Shown here piece after piece: positions 47,980 to 59,915 of a stretch of DNA of 64,000 bases (position 1 is its first letter; the number at the start of each line of letters is the position of its first letter). The stretch is taken from NCBI GenBank assembly GCA_033675265.1, contig JAUJYZ010000850.1, positions 303,501-367,500 of the forward strand. The letters are read 5' to 3'. The notes beneath the pieces were generated by a model. That model was not told the DNA's origin. It saw only the letters and a program-made list of their open reading frames with translations, and searched no databases. The translations under genes were made by a program, and so were the position numbers. This DNA is from Actinostola sp. cb2023 (lineage: Eukaryota; Cnidaria; Anthozoa; Actiniaria; Actinostolidae).

Positions 47980-48647
47980 ACCAGATTGATTCTGGCAGCA
48001 GAATTCGACCAGCAGCAGATTGGAAGCAGCAGATTCGGATTGACGTCATTTTGACGTCACAGATTTCAGAATCTGCTGCTGGCTTGACAGCAGATTCACT
48101 GAGCAGGGGTAGGGAAGGGAATAGGGTTGTTTAACAGTTTGTACTGCAAACGAACGCTAAGAATACGGGTGATAAAATATGATTACAAACTAGTGCCGCG
48201 GAGGCAAAATAGCCACAAAATATAAAGTAACTCAATGTGATGTGGATGCGCTTCCTAATAGCTGTATTAAACTTGTACATGACAACTGAGCTAACCATTT
48301 CAAAGCAAACCACTGGTCTGCGGCTTGGTTGCATTTGAATGACCTTAGATAACTCAGTAGTAACGCAACACCGGATGTGTGATTACACAATAAATGTATG
48401 TCAATTATCAATGCTCAAAGAAAGACAATCAAACATAACACGTGATGTCAAGTTTTAAAATATTTAAAATTCGTATTAGAATTACTTATTAGGCTCCTTC
48501 CACACTGTTTATGTTGTTTATGTCTTGTTGTCGTTCTTCCCTTCCCTGCAGCAGATTTGGAAATCTGTGACGTCAAAATGACGTCAATCCGAATCTGTTG
48601 CTGGTCGAATTTGCTGCTGTCGAATCTGCTGCCAGAATCAATCTGGT
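47980..48647. mobile_element. 668-bp element with 8-bp TSD and CRE-bearing terminal repeats
   Basis: Ends ACCAGATTGATTCTGGCAGC and inverse, about 105 bp long with small indels. Perfect 8-bp duplications ATCCAAGG at 47972-47979 and 48648-48655. Each arm contains two TGACGTCA palindromes 11 bp apart. hAT-like by TSD length. An internal 67-codon minus-strand frame has no recognisable domain. Confidence 0.85.
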
Positions 48648-48941
48648 ATCCAAGGCTCGATTATATTTCCATCAGTGTTAGGGGTTCACTAAATGCTCCC
48701 GAAACGGCTGGAATTCGAGCCTAGCTCAATCCCAACAGGGCACGAGTATACCTTGCTTACCACACTGAAGTGTCTAGTTATTTATCGCCTGGGGGAGGAA
48801 AGAAGGAATGAAAGGGGTTATGAATTGATTTTATATTTTGACAAAAATGTTGTAAAAGAAAAAGGGATTGTAAAAGTATCAATGGATACTTGACCTGAGA
48901 AAATGATTTGGAAATTCTTTGAAAGTTGAATTGTACAAAAC

Positions 48942-49083
48942 CACAGGCAGCACAACCATTGCTTCTGAGGAATAAATAAAATCAGCAGCCCATTAGTCTC
49001 CTGATAAAATGCGCGCTTTTTTGGATGGGATTCCTGTGGTAGAGAGAACGCGCGCAATATACCTTATGTTGGGTTCCCTGTGC
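48942..49083. mobile_element. Degenerate CACAGG-type element
   Basis: Begins CACAGGCAGCACAACCATTG, has an internal GGGATTCCTGTGG and ends GGGTTCCCTGTG. No matching target duplication. Confidence 0.65.
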
Positions 49084-50236
49084 TGATTTTATCCAAAAGT
49101 CGTTTTTTCAGGTGTGTTTTTTTTAGTAGAAAACAAGAAAATCTCTGACAAAACGCGCTTTTTTTCCAGTGTTGGCTTTGTGTTAAGTTGCAGTTGGTTT
49201 TGGGATTCAGTTGTTCTTACCAGAAACAAGAGATCTGCCCACTCAAACTGCCGTGAAGTTTTGATAAGCAATATCAGGGGGAAATTACTAGTAATTTTCC
49301 CCTGGCATTATTTAATATGGGCAGCACATTCGACCCAACTTTTCGTGAAAGTTTCAGGAAACTATGTTTTCATATTCATGTAATTCATGCCCGGTCTACC
49401 AAAAAAAAAACCACAAAGAAACACATCACATATTCACGAATGCCGAGAACAACAAGATATTGCGAAATGGAGAATTAAATGAGTATAGACAGTTCATGTG
49501 GTAGGGCCAGGTAGGTTCGACTCGTACAGAAACACAGCTATCCCCAAAAGAACTCAGTTCGCCTTTTTCCTCAAAAGAAACGCTTGCTACGCGTGAAATT
49601 ACTTCCGTAACCCACCCCCTCCCCAACCGGCCGTTCCGCCCTCCAACACCCCCTCCCTCCCGGCCATTCCTCCCTTCCCCCGGCCGTTCCCCCCGTCCCA
49701 GTTCGTCGCTGGCCGAAAGTAACGCAGGCTCTGGGGACGAGATGAAGTATAATGCAATGGCGAAATTCCTTTTTGTCTTCATGAATCACGGAAAAGTCAC
49801 ATAAATTAATAAAGGGTAAGTTTGCTAAATTATTGAGTTAAAACCTTGATAAATATCAAGAAACGTCCCCAAAGAAACGTCGGACTTTGCCAACAAGCAA
49901 AATTTAAGTTAGTTTCTTGAACATTGAATTTCCCGGGTGAATTTGAAGGCAGAAACCGGCTGAAGTGACTTCCTCTCCATTTTTCTTCAATTTTCCTTTT
50001 TCAAAGTCACCGAGACAAAAGTCATTCATCAACACGTATCACGATAGAGTTAGATGTGTTAATAAAACTTTTAAACAGTTCTTTTCTAAATACCGAAGAC
50101 CACTTCACGATGTAAGGGGCATGATGGGTAATCAGGACAAAATTATTAAGAGATACCGGCAAAAGATAGATTTGACTTCATATCACCATTTTTAGTCTAA
50201 TTTTTGAAAACTTTTTGTGCTGATCGAGAAACCTTT
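49084..50236. other. Gene-free stretch
   Basis: Includes a C-rich low-complexity patch (about 49610-49700). No coding pattern supported. Confidence 0.3.
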
Positions 50237-50238
50237 TA

Positions 50239-50515
50239 CAGTGTGACTACACCAACCTAGGCCACCCAAACAAAATTTCATACAAATTATCCAATCACAA
50301 TTGAGTATTTAAACAATAGAATCTGCACAAATTTTCAAATTTTCGCTTTAAAAGCATATATTTTACTTTCTATGTGTATGTATATGATCAAGAGTGAACA
50401 AGAAACAGTTTAAATTGTAGAATTCAACATCATTCTGTTATTCAGCGTCACAAATGTGTTTAGAAAATTTGGTTCAAAATTTGTTTGGGTGGCCTTGGTT
50501 GGTGTAGTCACACTG
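50239..50515. mobile_element. Tc1/mariner-type MITE
   Basis: CAGTGTGACTACACCAACCT and inverse, flanked by TA on both sides (50237-50238, 50516-50517). 277 bp with an AT-rich core, non-coding. Confidence 0.85.
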
Positions 50516-51355
50516 TAATGTTTTATGCAGCATTTGTAAATGTTCTGGGACAATCGAATGAATTGATGAGTCAAGAAAATATTTTTTCGAATAAAAAACC
50601 CATTGTTTTGATCTACTTTGTTTAAAAAATAATTTTGTAGTGGTAATTTAAAATATAGTAAGAAGTGTGTGGACTGATGGCCACTGTGTTCACCAGTAAT
50701 TAGGAAACAAAATCATTTATTTTTATTGTATTATATATTTTTCTCATTGTAATTTTATTGTTACGAAATTAGGAATTATTTTGGTCTTCATTACCTAAAA
50801 ATGAAATCTTCACCGATATTAATTGCAAAAGTCGTACAAAGTAAATAAGGGGGAAAGGGAAGAAGACTGGAAGGGGGTACTCACCAGTGGTGCCCAGACC
50901 TCTTGCAGCTTGCAGTGCAAAATGTCAAATTTCACACCTTAACTACAAAGTTATCACCCTATATGGGCATATTGCTGAATTTGCTACTCTGGCTCAGAAA
51001 CATGACCATATTAGGTTGGCACACCATTTATTTGTGGGAGTACCCCCACCCCCTCCCTCCAGGAACTTACTAAAAAGTTCTGCATAACTAGAAAAGAAAG
51101 ATCGCTGTACTTGGTAACTGCAGTTTCACAAAAGGAAGACACAATTTATTTTGAACTTTATTTTGACAACTTTAAATATTTTCTAACAATTCAAAATAAA
51201 TTAAAAATTCCATATCAAAGTGCAATATTTTATGTACGGGGAGATGTTTTTAGATAGTACATTTTGTACATGCTATACTACAGTTCTATAGCACACAACA
51301 ACAACAATGTACACATATACAATACAATGTATACCATAGTCTTTATCTGTGCCCA
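50516..51355. other. AT-rich region 3' of the 8-TM gene pair
   Basis: No gene seen. 50872-51060 has GGGGGTACTC at the left and GGGAGTACCCCC at the right, perhaps a degraded inverted-repeat element related to the GGTACTCCC motif of the poly-G family. Confidence 0.35.
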
Positions 51356-54016
51356 TTAGTGTTTAACCTTCTTAGACTCAATACATAGAACTACAAAAGT
51401 AACCAAAGCACAGATTCCTTCAAAGGATACATAATATACTGCCAGACCAAATTGTATTTGACCTACCACTCCCATATATGCTATTATAGGGATGCAAAAT
51501 AATACTCTGTAAAATACAGTCGAAAGGTTATAAGATCTACTATCTGCTCCACCTGAAAGAACATGGATAAAACCAATAGCTGCATAGGGCACGAAGCCTA
51601 GCAACAAGCATCCTTTCGACAAGCTGTGAATCTCATCAGAATTAATTTTCAGTACTTTGTACGTTACATTAGGAAAAGTGAGAAAACTCAGCGCCAGAAT
51701 ACTCTGAACATAACCTAGTACTTGAACTACACATGAAGAGGTATAAACTGGAGAACTTGAAGGCTGAACAAGCTGCCAAATGCTTTTATAAAACTGTTTG
51801 ATGGATGCATCCCCAGACTGAAAAACCCAGAAACCTAATGAAGCAACCGATAGGCTGCAGTCTATTGCTATGGTATAATACACATTCTCAATGGGTATAA
51901 ACTTGCGTATGTACAACAGGTACAGGATAGAGATTGCATAGATAGTCCTTGAGAGTAAGGTTCCTAGGATAATACTCTTTGAAGGGATCCTACACGATGC
52001 TCTTGAAAAGATGACGTAGAGATAGGCTATAGTGGATACATGGATACCCAAGATTCTTAAGAAGCCTTCAGATTGTACACAGTGTTCACGTGTGATTCGG
52101 CAAGTCTGTATAGGACGCAGCAAGTGAAACAAGCCTAAGGGTAGATAGATAACTATAGCTGACAGAACTGTAAACGATTCCAACATAGATAATTTCTTTC
52201 TGCAGGGGTAGGATATCATCTCCTTGAACCAATTGTTATAAGACACATGCTGAAATGAAATGAGGAATATTAGATTAAAAATTAATCTCACAGTAGTCTG
52301 GGAGATGTTTTACTTAACTATCACCCTTTATATAATAAATTATTAGTATATTATGCTTTCTCTGATTGGTCGAGAATGAGAGCCATGTGTTATTAGAGTG
52401 CAGACACAGAGATGACATCACAAATTATTAAAATATAAAAAATAATTAATGCTTTCTCCTTGAATCATAGCAATTAAGTATTAAAAGTATTGGTAGTCTC
52501 TGTAGAGACTACCAAGTAGTGAATGACTTGAACCTCCACTATTACTATTAGTATTACCGCTCTACTATGCCGTATTGAGCACGTTCGACCGAATTGATCA
52601 CAAATTTACTTATTTATTTAAAAAATAATTATATTAAACTTGACTTTCTCTCGTGGCATCCTTTTTTGTTCTCGCCACATTGTGACATCATCTGTGCATC
52701 TAATAAGAGTACAGATGCATGACAAAATAGAATTCTCTTTGTTTAATATAAGATGTTCCTCTGGGGGAGCACAGGTGGCTGATTAGTGAGAGGGTTACAC
52801 CTACATGTAGCATACCCTGAGAGCAGTGTCTCCTTTTACCACCAGAATTTGAATCCTGGAAATCAAGTTTAATGTAAGCAGAGTTGTTGGTTCTCTCTCT
52901 CGCTTTAATACTTCGCTATGATTCAAGGAGAAAGCATACATGTATAACCCAAGGAATGACACTTAATTGTTTAAATGTGTGATAATCTTATGAGAGCCCT
53001 AGGGATTTATATAATGACTTGACACCTAACTTCACTAACCATGCAGTGAGGCTCCTTCAAATATATAAAAAAGGAAAGAATGTAGTTAAGAAAAAAAGGA
53101 GAGAAAAGAAAAGAATTATGAAAGTACTAAATGATTTTGTAAAAAATACCCAGTTGTGTAAACACAAAGAAGAACTGTTGAAGGATATGAATAATTATTT
53201 TAAAATTACTTTACGTTTATTCCCATACATTTTTTCCCTAATTTTTCATCATTTGTGCTAGAAATAATACCAGAAAGTTAGAGGTTGGAATACTCCATTT
53301 TTCATAAAAGAACAAATATACATTTTATTTCTCAACTGAAAAATAAAACTGAAACCAGACAGCTAATTTCATGGGCCTAAATGATCCCCGGGTAGTAATC
53401 TAGCGTTGTTTGGTGACAACGTGTCCATGTTTTTGCACGAAATCAAAACAATGTCTAAACTGAAATATAACTTGTCCACATACCGGACATTTTGGTCTTA
53501 CAACTTCCTATAAACCAAAATTTTATTAAAACAATGTTTTTTTACTCTTGATTCTGTCGGCGGGAAAATGAAACAGTACGTATTAAATTTGATTAACAAA
53601 TTTCTCGAATGATTTCCCCAGAAAATTTGAAACATTTTCAAACTAAAGAATTTGAAAAATAGGTAGAAAATGACTATTTAAAGCTGATAGAACAAACAGG
53701 TTTAGAGATTTGGCTGAAATATTTTCTCTTTTGGAGATTCAGCGCTAGATTCAATTATTCAGGTACGTACCTCGATCTCGCCGACTTGTGGTTCGGGTTC
53801 TCTTCGTAATCGCACATTCGAATCAACAATCAACTCGCCAGGTTGTAAACGTCGTTTCTTCGATCTTCTCCGTCTTGCTTCCTCTCCTCTTATCAATATG
53901 TCGTTCATAGGAGAATTTTTATCGTACACACTCATCTTGTAAGCGGCCAGCCGGGGAGAGCGCAAGTAATGGAGGACGTGTGGTTTCTTGATACAATAGA
54001 CTAAAGTGTCAATCAT
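51356..54016 (-). CDS. Unassigned 8-TM protein A of a tandem pair (2 exons)
   Basis: Family not recognised. Exons 54016-53771 and 52249-51356, GT..AG, phase 0, 379 aa. The first 82 residues are soluble and very basic (EEARRRRSKKRRLQPGE). A second Met at 53935 (MSVYDKNSP) may be the true start, since paralogue B begins MSKQ. Exon 2 has about eight hydrophobic helices, e.g. FTVLSAIVIYLPLGLFHLL, IILGTLLSRTIYAISILYLL and CVVQVLGYVQSILALSFL. Conserved with B: a small loop with GGAD(S/C) followed by YN, then VFYR, and a TLxRTxY motif in the fourth helix region. The two 4-TM halves look related. A membrane transporter or channel-like role is only a guess. Confidence 0.75.
52300..53758. other. Intron of 8-TM gene A
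   Basis: AT-rich intron. Contains the SINE-like head at 52764-52862. An 80-codon Lys-rich plus-strand frame (53019-53261) has no recognisable domain. Confidence 0.5.
52764..52862 (+). repeat. Possible tRNA-derived SINE head
   Basis: GGTGGCTGATTAGTGAGAGG resembles a pol III A box region and AATTTGAATCCTGG a B box (GGTTCGAATCC), about 58 bp apart. It does not fold as a good tRNA, so a tRNA-derived SINE is more likely than a gene. Confidence 0.35.
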
Positions 54017-54630
54017 TTTTATTTGTTTATGTTGCGAATACTGGGATTGGAACTGTGGACTCGGGGATAATTGGAACGAAGTTTAATAATTACTCAATTA
54101 TCACTTCATGAGAATTGTCACCTCAAACGTTTGAGGTACTAAACTGTTTTACAAATCAGATTATTGGAAACTCATTTCAGTGAAACTTTTATTAAAACAA
54201 TTTTTTTCAAGTTTACAACATGTAAGTAAAGTAAGTAAAATATAAAAAATAATATGTTTTTTTATCATATTGAATTCTGAAAGATTGAAATCTTGCTATG
54301 AAAAATGCGCCTCACAAACTTAGTTCACATCATATTTAATACCCTCTTCTCTAAAGTATTATTTTATAGTTTACACTATCTAACTCATATGTGTATAAAA
54401 AAAAAGAAGAATGTACTTGAAGAAAATTTCACAACAATTTCCTTTGGTAGACAATTTTATAAACAGGATTTCATGATGCGTGAACAAATCTTCATAAGGA
54501 GTGTCGTGTTGTGCAAAAACAAACACAACCAAAAAAAACCAGTTAGCTTGAATTTCAGCCAGCTCCTCTCAGGGGTGTACTGTCATTCCTAATAATTCCC
54601 CATGACCCAGAGGAGACAGATAAAGCTCTC

Positions 54631-56571
54631 TTAGTCCATGCAAAGTGTCATGGAAATGACGATAACACTGCAAGCATCAAGACCTAAGAGGTAACCAGCA
54701 AGGCCCAATGGGATCTGCTGATATAAAGCCACAACCATCACTAATGGAATACTGAAAAACAGGCGATAAAACACTGCTGTGATGTTGTATGCTTTGCAGT
54801 CTGCACCACCAGAACAGAGGTGAATGCAGCCGATTGCACCTGAAGCTAAGATGCCTAGAGACAGCAATCCTCTTGCATGACCATGAAGATCATTGAGCTG
54901 TAGAGTGCGGTTGGTTAAGTTGGGAGAAACTAGAAAAACACTGGCAATAATTAACTGTGCAAAACCAAGAACTTGCACAGCATAGGAGGAATAATTCAAT
55001 TTTGATGATTTCAAGGATATTACTTGACTAATACAATTGAAATAATTGCTCACTGAAGCTACCTTAGAACTAGAAAACCATAAATAAATAGTAAGAATGG
55101 ATAAGCCAAAATCTGCTGCTGCGAAAACCAATAGAAAAGGAACAGGAAGCAACTGCTGACTATATATCACGTATATGCAAGCACCAATGTACACCGTCCT
55201 TTCAAGTGTAGTTGCAAGTATGATGCACAAGGAAGAAATCGTTGGCTTTACTCTTGAAAAAGTGCAGTAGAGAATTGCTATGACTGTAAGCTGCATTCCT
55301 GTAACTCTGATTAGCCCATCTGCGTACCGACTGCTTTGTATGTTAAAAGGTTTCCTTAATAAGCCAGGTATACAAATGGCGAGCACTCCAACAGGAAGGT
55401 ATACCAACAAAGCTGACCACTGGGTAAACAGCTCTGCTTGGGACATGTGCTTCTTGAGTGGGTGAAACATCAAGTTGGACTGATGGCCATTGTCCTCATG
55501 CTACAAAGAAAAAAAAGGAAACAATTTACTGAGAGCACAGCCATTTTAGGGGAGCGGCTACCCCCCTCTCCCTTCTCAACAAAAGGAACTAAAGAAAAAT
55601 TCCTGGATGGGCATTCCTTCAGCTACTAGTCTAGACTGTCCCCTAGTTATGTATTCAGTGAAGATTATTATGCAAAGTAGAACAAAACAGAGAACACACG
55701 GGGGGGGGGACAGTGTTCCGGATTGAAAGCGATGGGGAGGTGCAGATGAGGACATAAATTAAAACCCCAAAAATCCTTGAAGGGAGACCCCAAAAAGCCA
55801 CCCCTTCCCCCCCCAAAAAAAATTTTGTATAACAATGAAGAACAGAACAATTGATTGTGCGCTTTCCCCCTTAATTGATACATCATTGACGTCAATATCT
55901 TATGAAAAGCATCCATTAACTATATTGTATCTAGATTCAAGTATCATAATATTTCTCCATTGTTTACATTGGATCGTTTGCGTCTGATATCCTTAAGTGC
56001 GACAAAAAGCTTTTCGCTCAGGACTTCGAGAGGATCAAGATGACCGTTTATTAAAACAAAGGAACAGAAACGCAAACACAAAACATGCACCTATCATCAT
56101 CATCGATGAACCGGTTTCGGATTCCGTTAGTGTTGTATAAACGTTGTATAAATATAAATGCGCGTGGTTCAGTGTTGTAAAGTAACCCGCCAATTATAAG
56201 GAATTTGGCGCCCTTTGACAGCGCAAGCGACTAATAAAACATTAATTTATAAGCTTTTTTAGTAAATAAAATCTTTCGAGGTCAAGACGAGACATTCCTA
56301 CTGCATGCCAGGATGAATCAATAAGCCACATAAATCAATTAACACCGTCAAAGTGATCCGAACAACAAACATTCTAATATCTTATTTGTCTTTATTATGA
56401 AGTGTGATTTGATTGTCATGGATCTGTTTTCTAGTACCATAAATTGCTAATAGACACTTGGAACAGTGTCTAATTGAGCATAGAATCGCACCAACCGTAA
56501 CATACCTTTTTGTGGACGAAATTTGTATTTGGCGTCGATCGCCGATGAACCTCTGCAGTTTGCTTTGACAT
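54631..56571 (-). CDS. Unassigned 8-TM protein B of the tandem pair (2 exons)
   Basis: Paralogue of the neighbouring gene A, same strand, about 600 bp apart. Exon 2 is 55500-54631 (289 aa). Exon 1 is inferred at 56571-56506: MSKQTAEVHRRSTPN.. (22 aa) ending at AAAAAG/GTATGT. The phase-0 junction falls at the same His-starting position as in gene A, which supports the model. Total 311 aa. About eight TM helices, including LVYLPVGVLAICIPGLL, LTVIAILYCTFSR, LVMVVALYQQIPLGLAGYLL. Shared signatures: TLERTVY, IHLCSGGADCKAYN, VFYRLFFSIP. The N-terminal tail is much shorter than in A. Exon 1 is too short to be certain; an open start at an alternative upstream exon cannot be excluded. Confidence 0.72.
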
Positions 56572-56693
56572 TTTCCCCTCGGATAGAAAGAAGAATTGAA
56601 CAAGGCAACAAGAAGAGACTTTCGCATTCCAGGAATGCTAACTTGACGCTTGACGTTTTGATTTTCACTGACCAATACTGATTAGAGTCGTTT

Positions 56694-56793
56694 TCATGTG
56701 AGTGGGAAGTTCGTGTCGTGCGGTGACCATGCCGTGTCCAAGCATTCTGATTGGTTGAGCAATGGTTTTGCGCGCTGTGATTGGGCTGAATAG
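56694..56793. mobile_element. AGAGTCG-type MITE, partial copy d
   Basis: AGAGTCGTTTTCATGTGAGT followed by the reversed interior (TCCAAGCATTCTGATTGGTT). The right end is missing, and a GACGCTCCGTGAGCGTTCAC motif of another family follows. A fragment of the interior also lies at 58986-59035. Confidence 0.65.
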
Positions 56794-56799
56794 ATAACT

Positions 56800-57533
56800 A
56801 GACGCTCCGTGAGCGTTCACTTGGCGCGGTTGGGATGATCAGCTGCATGGAACTCAGTAGCCAAGAGCTTTTCCACAGTCGACAATACCAGCTCAGAATG
56901 GGTATAAACAGCAAAAATACAATCGAAAAACATCCTTTGATTTTAACTCTCTTTACATACAAAAACTAATTCAGAAAATAGTGCAGAAAATAGTTAGAAC
57001 GGAACTAAATATAGGCATTGCAGCGTGACTTAACAAACTGTCACTCGTTGCGTGACTGTACTCGCTAGAACATGCATGCGTAATTAGCTGCAGTATCAAG
57101 TGGTAGATTTTCTCTTCTATTTTGACGATATTCGGCCATGGAGCTATTGTAATTATAGCCAAGAACTAACGAACTTAAGCTTAATAGTTGATCTTTAATC
57201 TCGACTTCATTGAAGTTCAGTAACTGTAAAACTCTATTCAGACTATTGATAACTTTATACTTGCCAGATTACATCCACGATTCTATAAATCGCGTGTTTG
57301 CATAAGAAATACAAGGTGATTTTAACCTTGGCTGCTGATGTCCCTACGTCTACTGATATAAATACTGCTCTACAAGAGCAGAGAGAAATCATTGGAGGAA
57401 TTTACGCTTCGTGTGGCGACTGTTGTTGCATTTTCTTGTCGTACACCCGCTTCTATAAGTTCTTCAGATCAGTAGTCTGGTATTCATCAGCATCTGAGTA
57501 ATACTTTACAGTACAAGAGTTGATAGTCATGTC
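56800..57533. other. Gene-free stretch
   Basis: Short frames on both strands without recognisable features. Confidence 0.3.
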
Positions 57534-57539
57534 TTTAGT

Positions 57540-58572
57540 GAGGGTCCCCAATAGGTTTGGCGGGACGCGGGATTGGCCATATTTTAAAGGCGGGATTCGG
57601 GATGCGAACTTAAAACAGAGCGGGAAGCGGGATTCTCAATTACGAGCGGTAGCGGGATTTCGTGATTTTAGGCGTTGGGATTCGGGAATCGTAAGTGTTT
57701 GCAGCGGGATACGGGATTAAAATTGACTTATCATCAGTTAATTATTGATCAGCGTATGAATAGACTTCTTTGTCGTTGTCATCGAATCCATTATCACTTT
57801 TTAAATGACCTTCGGTGTGTATTTTGATTTCCGTTTATCTGGACATGACGTCACAGACGTCACATGAAAAGAATATCCAGATGTCTTTTTTAGTCATATC
57901 ATGTCACAGAGGTCACAGAGCATCACAAGCTAAGAACTACTCAGTGTTTGAAAGAATGGCACATACCTATGGCGCCGCAATTCGTCAGAAGACAGTGCGT
58001 CAAGAAACTATGATGGCAAAAGGTGGAACTCTACCAGCTTACTTGTACCAAAAAGACCCGGCAAAAAGATGTTGTTCCGGGAGAGGCAGTTAATCTTACA
58101 GATAACGTGCAGTGCAGACGAGGAATAAATCGAGGACGAAATGACGACTTTGGATGGGGAAGCGAACTTCTTGCTTGGGCCGGATCGAAAAAGTATCAGC
58201 GACATTCGGTAGAACTGTCCGCATAAATTCCCGGATAATGTTTTGAATCTTAGCATAAATAAAAAACAACTAACAAAGAAAAGAAAAGAAAAAGAAAAAA
58301 GAAAAACTAAGAGAAAACAAATGTAAAGAAAAATATTGAACACTATACAGCAAGAATTAAACACGTACGTACCGGCGTTTGTTTACTTGGCTTTCATTCA
58401 TTGCATAAAGGTATGTCTTTGACTTTATCCATACTTAATAATTAATCCAGAAACTGAAATTGTCGAATCTTTGGCAGGATCGGGATTTTAATATAAAAAC
58501 GAGCGGGATGGCGGGATTGCCAGCAAAAAAGAGCGGGATGGCGGTAACCGAGAACCCCTATTGGGGACCCTC
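57540..58572. mobile_element. 1.0-kb GAGGGTCCCC-ended element with 6-bp TSD
   Basis: Ends GAGGGTCCCCAATAGG and inverse. Perfect 6-bp duplications TTTAGT at 57534-57539 and 58573-58578. Both subterminal zones contain many GCGGGAT/CGGGATTCGGGAT repeats. The centre has two overlapping plus-strand frames (57815-58093 and 58023-58226) that look like one broken coding segment (..LPAYLYQKDPAKR / GWGSELLAWAGSKKYQRH), not recognised. No transposase motif seen. Confidence 0.8.
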
Positions 58573-58640
58573 TTTAGTCATAGTTTCGTAATTTGTATCA
58601 GTGGTTTGGTTTTAATATTTCTAGTTTGTTTATATTTTGC

Positions 58641-58859
58641 TCATTTGATCTCATACTCATAGTTTAATTGCTTTGAATTCTCTTCGAGTTCGCAGGATAG
58701 CCCGGTCCAAAATCGCTCACTGACATCTTTAAGAGTAGGCCGAGCGTTTGTAAGCATAGTAAGCGTTTGGAGAAGAAGGTAATGAAGAACTTCGAACCAA
58801 ATCTTTTCGATACCCAAAGTCAAAGAGAACGAACAATCGAACTGAGTGATAGTTGCCAT
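58641..58859 (-). CDS. Hypothetical 72-aa ORF or first exon
   Basis: Reads MATITQFDCSFSLTLGIEKI, then a helix-prone WFEVLHYLLLQTLTMLTNAR, and TLKDVSERFWTGLSCELEE. Balanced composition and non-repetitive, so it may be real. A possible donor (ATGA/GTATGA) near the end would make it a first exon. CCAAT and TGACG motifs lie just upstream. No homologue comes to mind. Confidence 0.3.
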   Translation of the reverse strand: MATITQFDCSFSLTLGIEKIWFEVLHYLLLQTLTMLTNARPTLKDVSERFWTGLSCELEENSKQLNYEYEIK

Positions 58860-59045
58860 GGTTTCAACTTTTGACCAATCAAATGACGTGCTGCTCCTAC
58901 GACCGGGATAGACTGGAACTTCTAACCGGAAAAAAAGCCCATTTTAAGACTTGGCGTCTGCCACAGGCAGTCCACGCCAAGTAATAATAGATGTCTTCGA
59001 TTCCGTACCGTGACCGTAACTCCGTGCCGTTCGTTTAGAGACGTG

Positions 59046-59915
59046 AGGTTCAATATCAAAGCTTCCATCGGTATTTCGGCAGAAGCTCAGAAGCCTGGCC
59101 TGGGGAGCAGGGTGGGATGCCTACCCGTAGTTCTTATGAATATCGGTGTGTCGCCACCCGGGCGCCACCCTCTGGGATTAGACACAAAGAACGGGAACCT
59201 TAGTAAATGTTGATTGTTACGGATTGTATCCATGCCGGATGGCGCGCTTTGTTTAATTGGTTACTGTATACTAGCACACGATTGGCTTTTATCTTCAGTG
59301 TGCCATCATCGTTCCATATCTTGATTGTTTTGCTCCATTCAGGGCCCGCGGAGGGAGGGGGGAGGGGCTGGTCGTGCTATAACCCCACCACTTTTTTGTC
59401 CACAGGTAGTAAAATGTTTGAAGAAATTTAAAAATGGTATCGTCATTGCGACCCTTGTACGGAAGAAAAAACTTTAGTTAGCGGGCCCTGCCATTGGTAG
59501 CTTTATCGGTTTTAAGGTAGAAAGGCGGATTATGAAGTATAGCCAGCGTAGCTCGCGGTTGCGTTCTCATATGGCGTTGCGTTTCAGCAAGAATTACATA
59601 ATCCTATCGTTTTAATCCTAAACATAATATAATCCAACGTAAGCGGCGGAACAAACAGAGTGTTATTATTCTAACGTCGTGATGATGTTTTAATATACGT
59701 TGTCTAGTTTCTTTCTGACTGACAGTTTTTGCGCGCGCGCTCTAAGGCTCGCAGTACCTGGTGGAACGACGTGGTGGTTATTTCTGCGAGCGACTGACTT
59801 CCGGATCTGAAAGCAAAAAGTGCGCAGAATATTAAGGACATCTTAAAAGGTTTGTTCTTGCACAATCCTAAGACAGCTAACTAACCACTGAAGGGAAACT
59901 GAAGGGTGCTACGGA
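59046..59915. other. Gene-free stretch with a GC-richer patch
   Basis: 59700-59830 includes GCGCGCGCGC and an ETS-like ACTTCCGGAT, which could be a promoter for the small ORF that follows. Confidence 0.3.

Noticed and set aside
49426..49789. 118-aa Gly/Arg-rich minus-strand ORF
   Set aside because: Derived from a C-rich low-complexity patch.
53019..53261. 80-aa Lys-rich plus-strand ORF
   Set aside because: Low-complexity composition, lies within the intron of 8-TM gene A, no recognisable domain.
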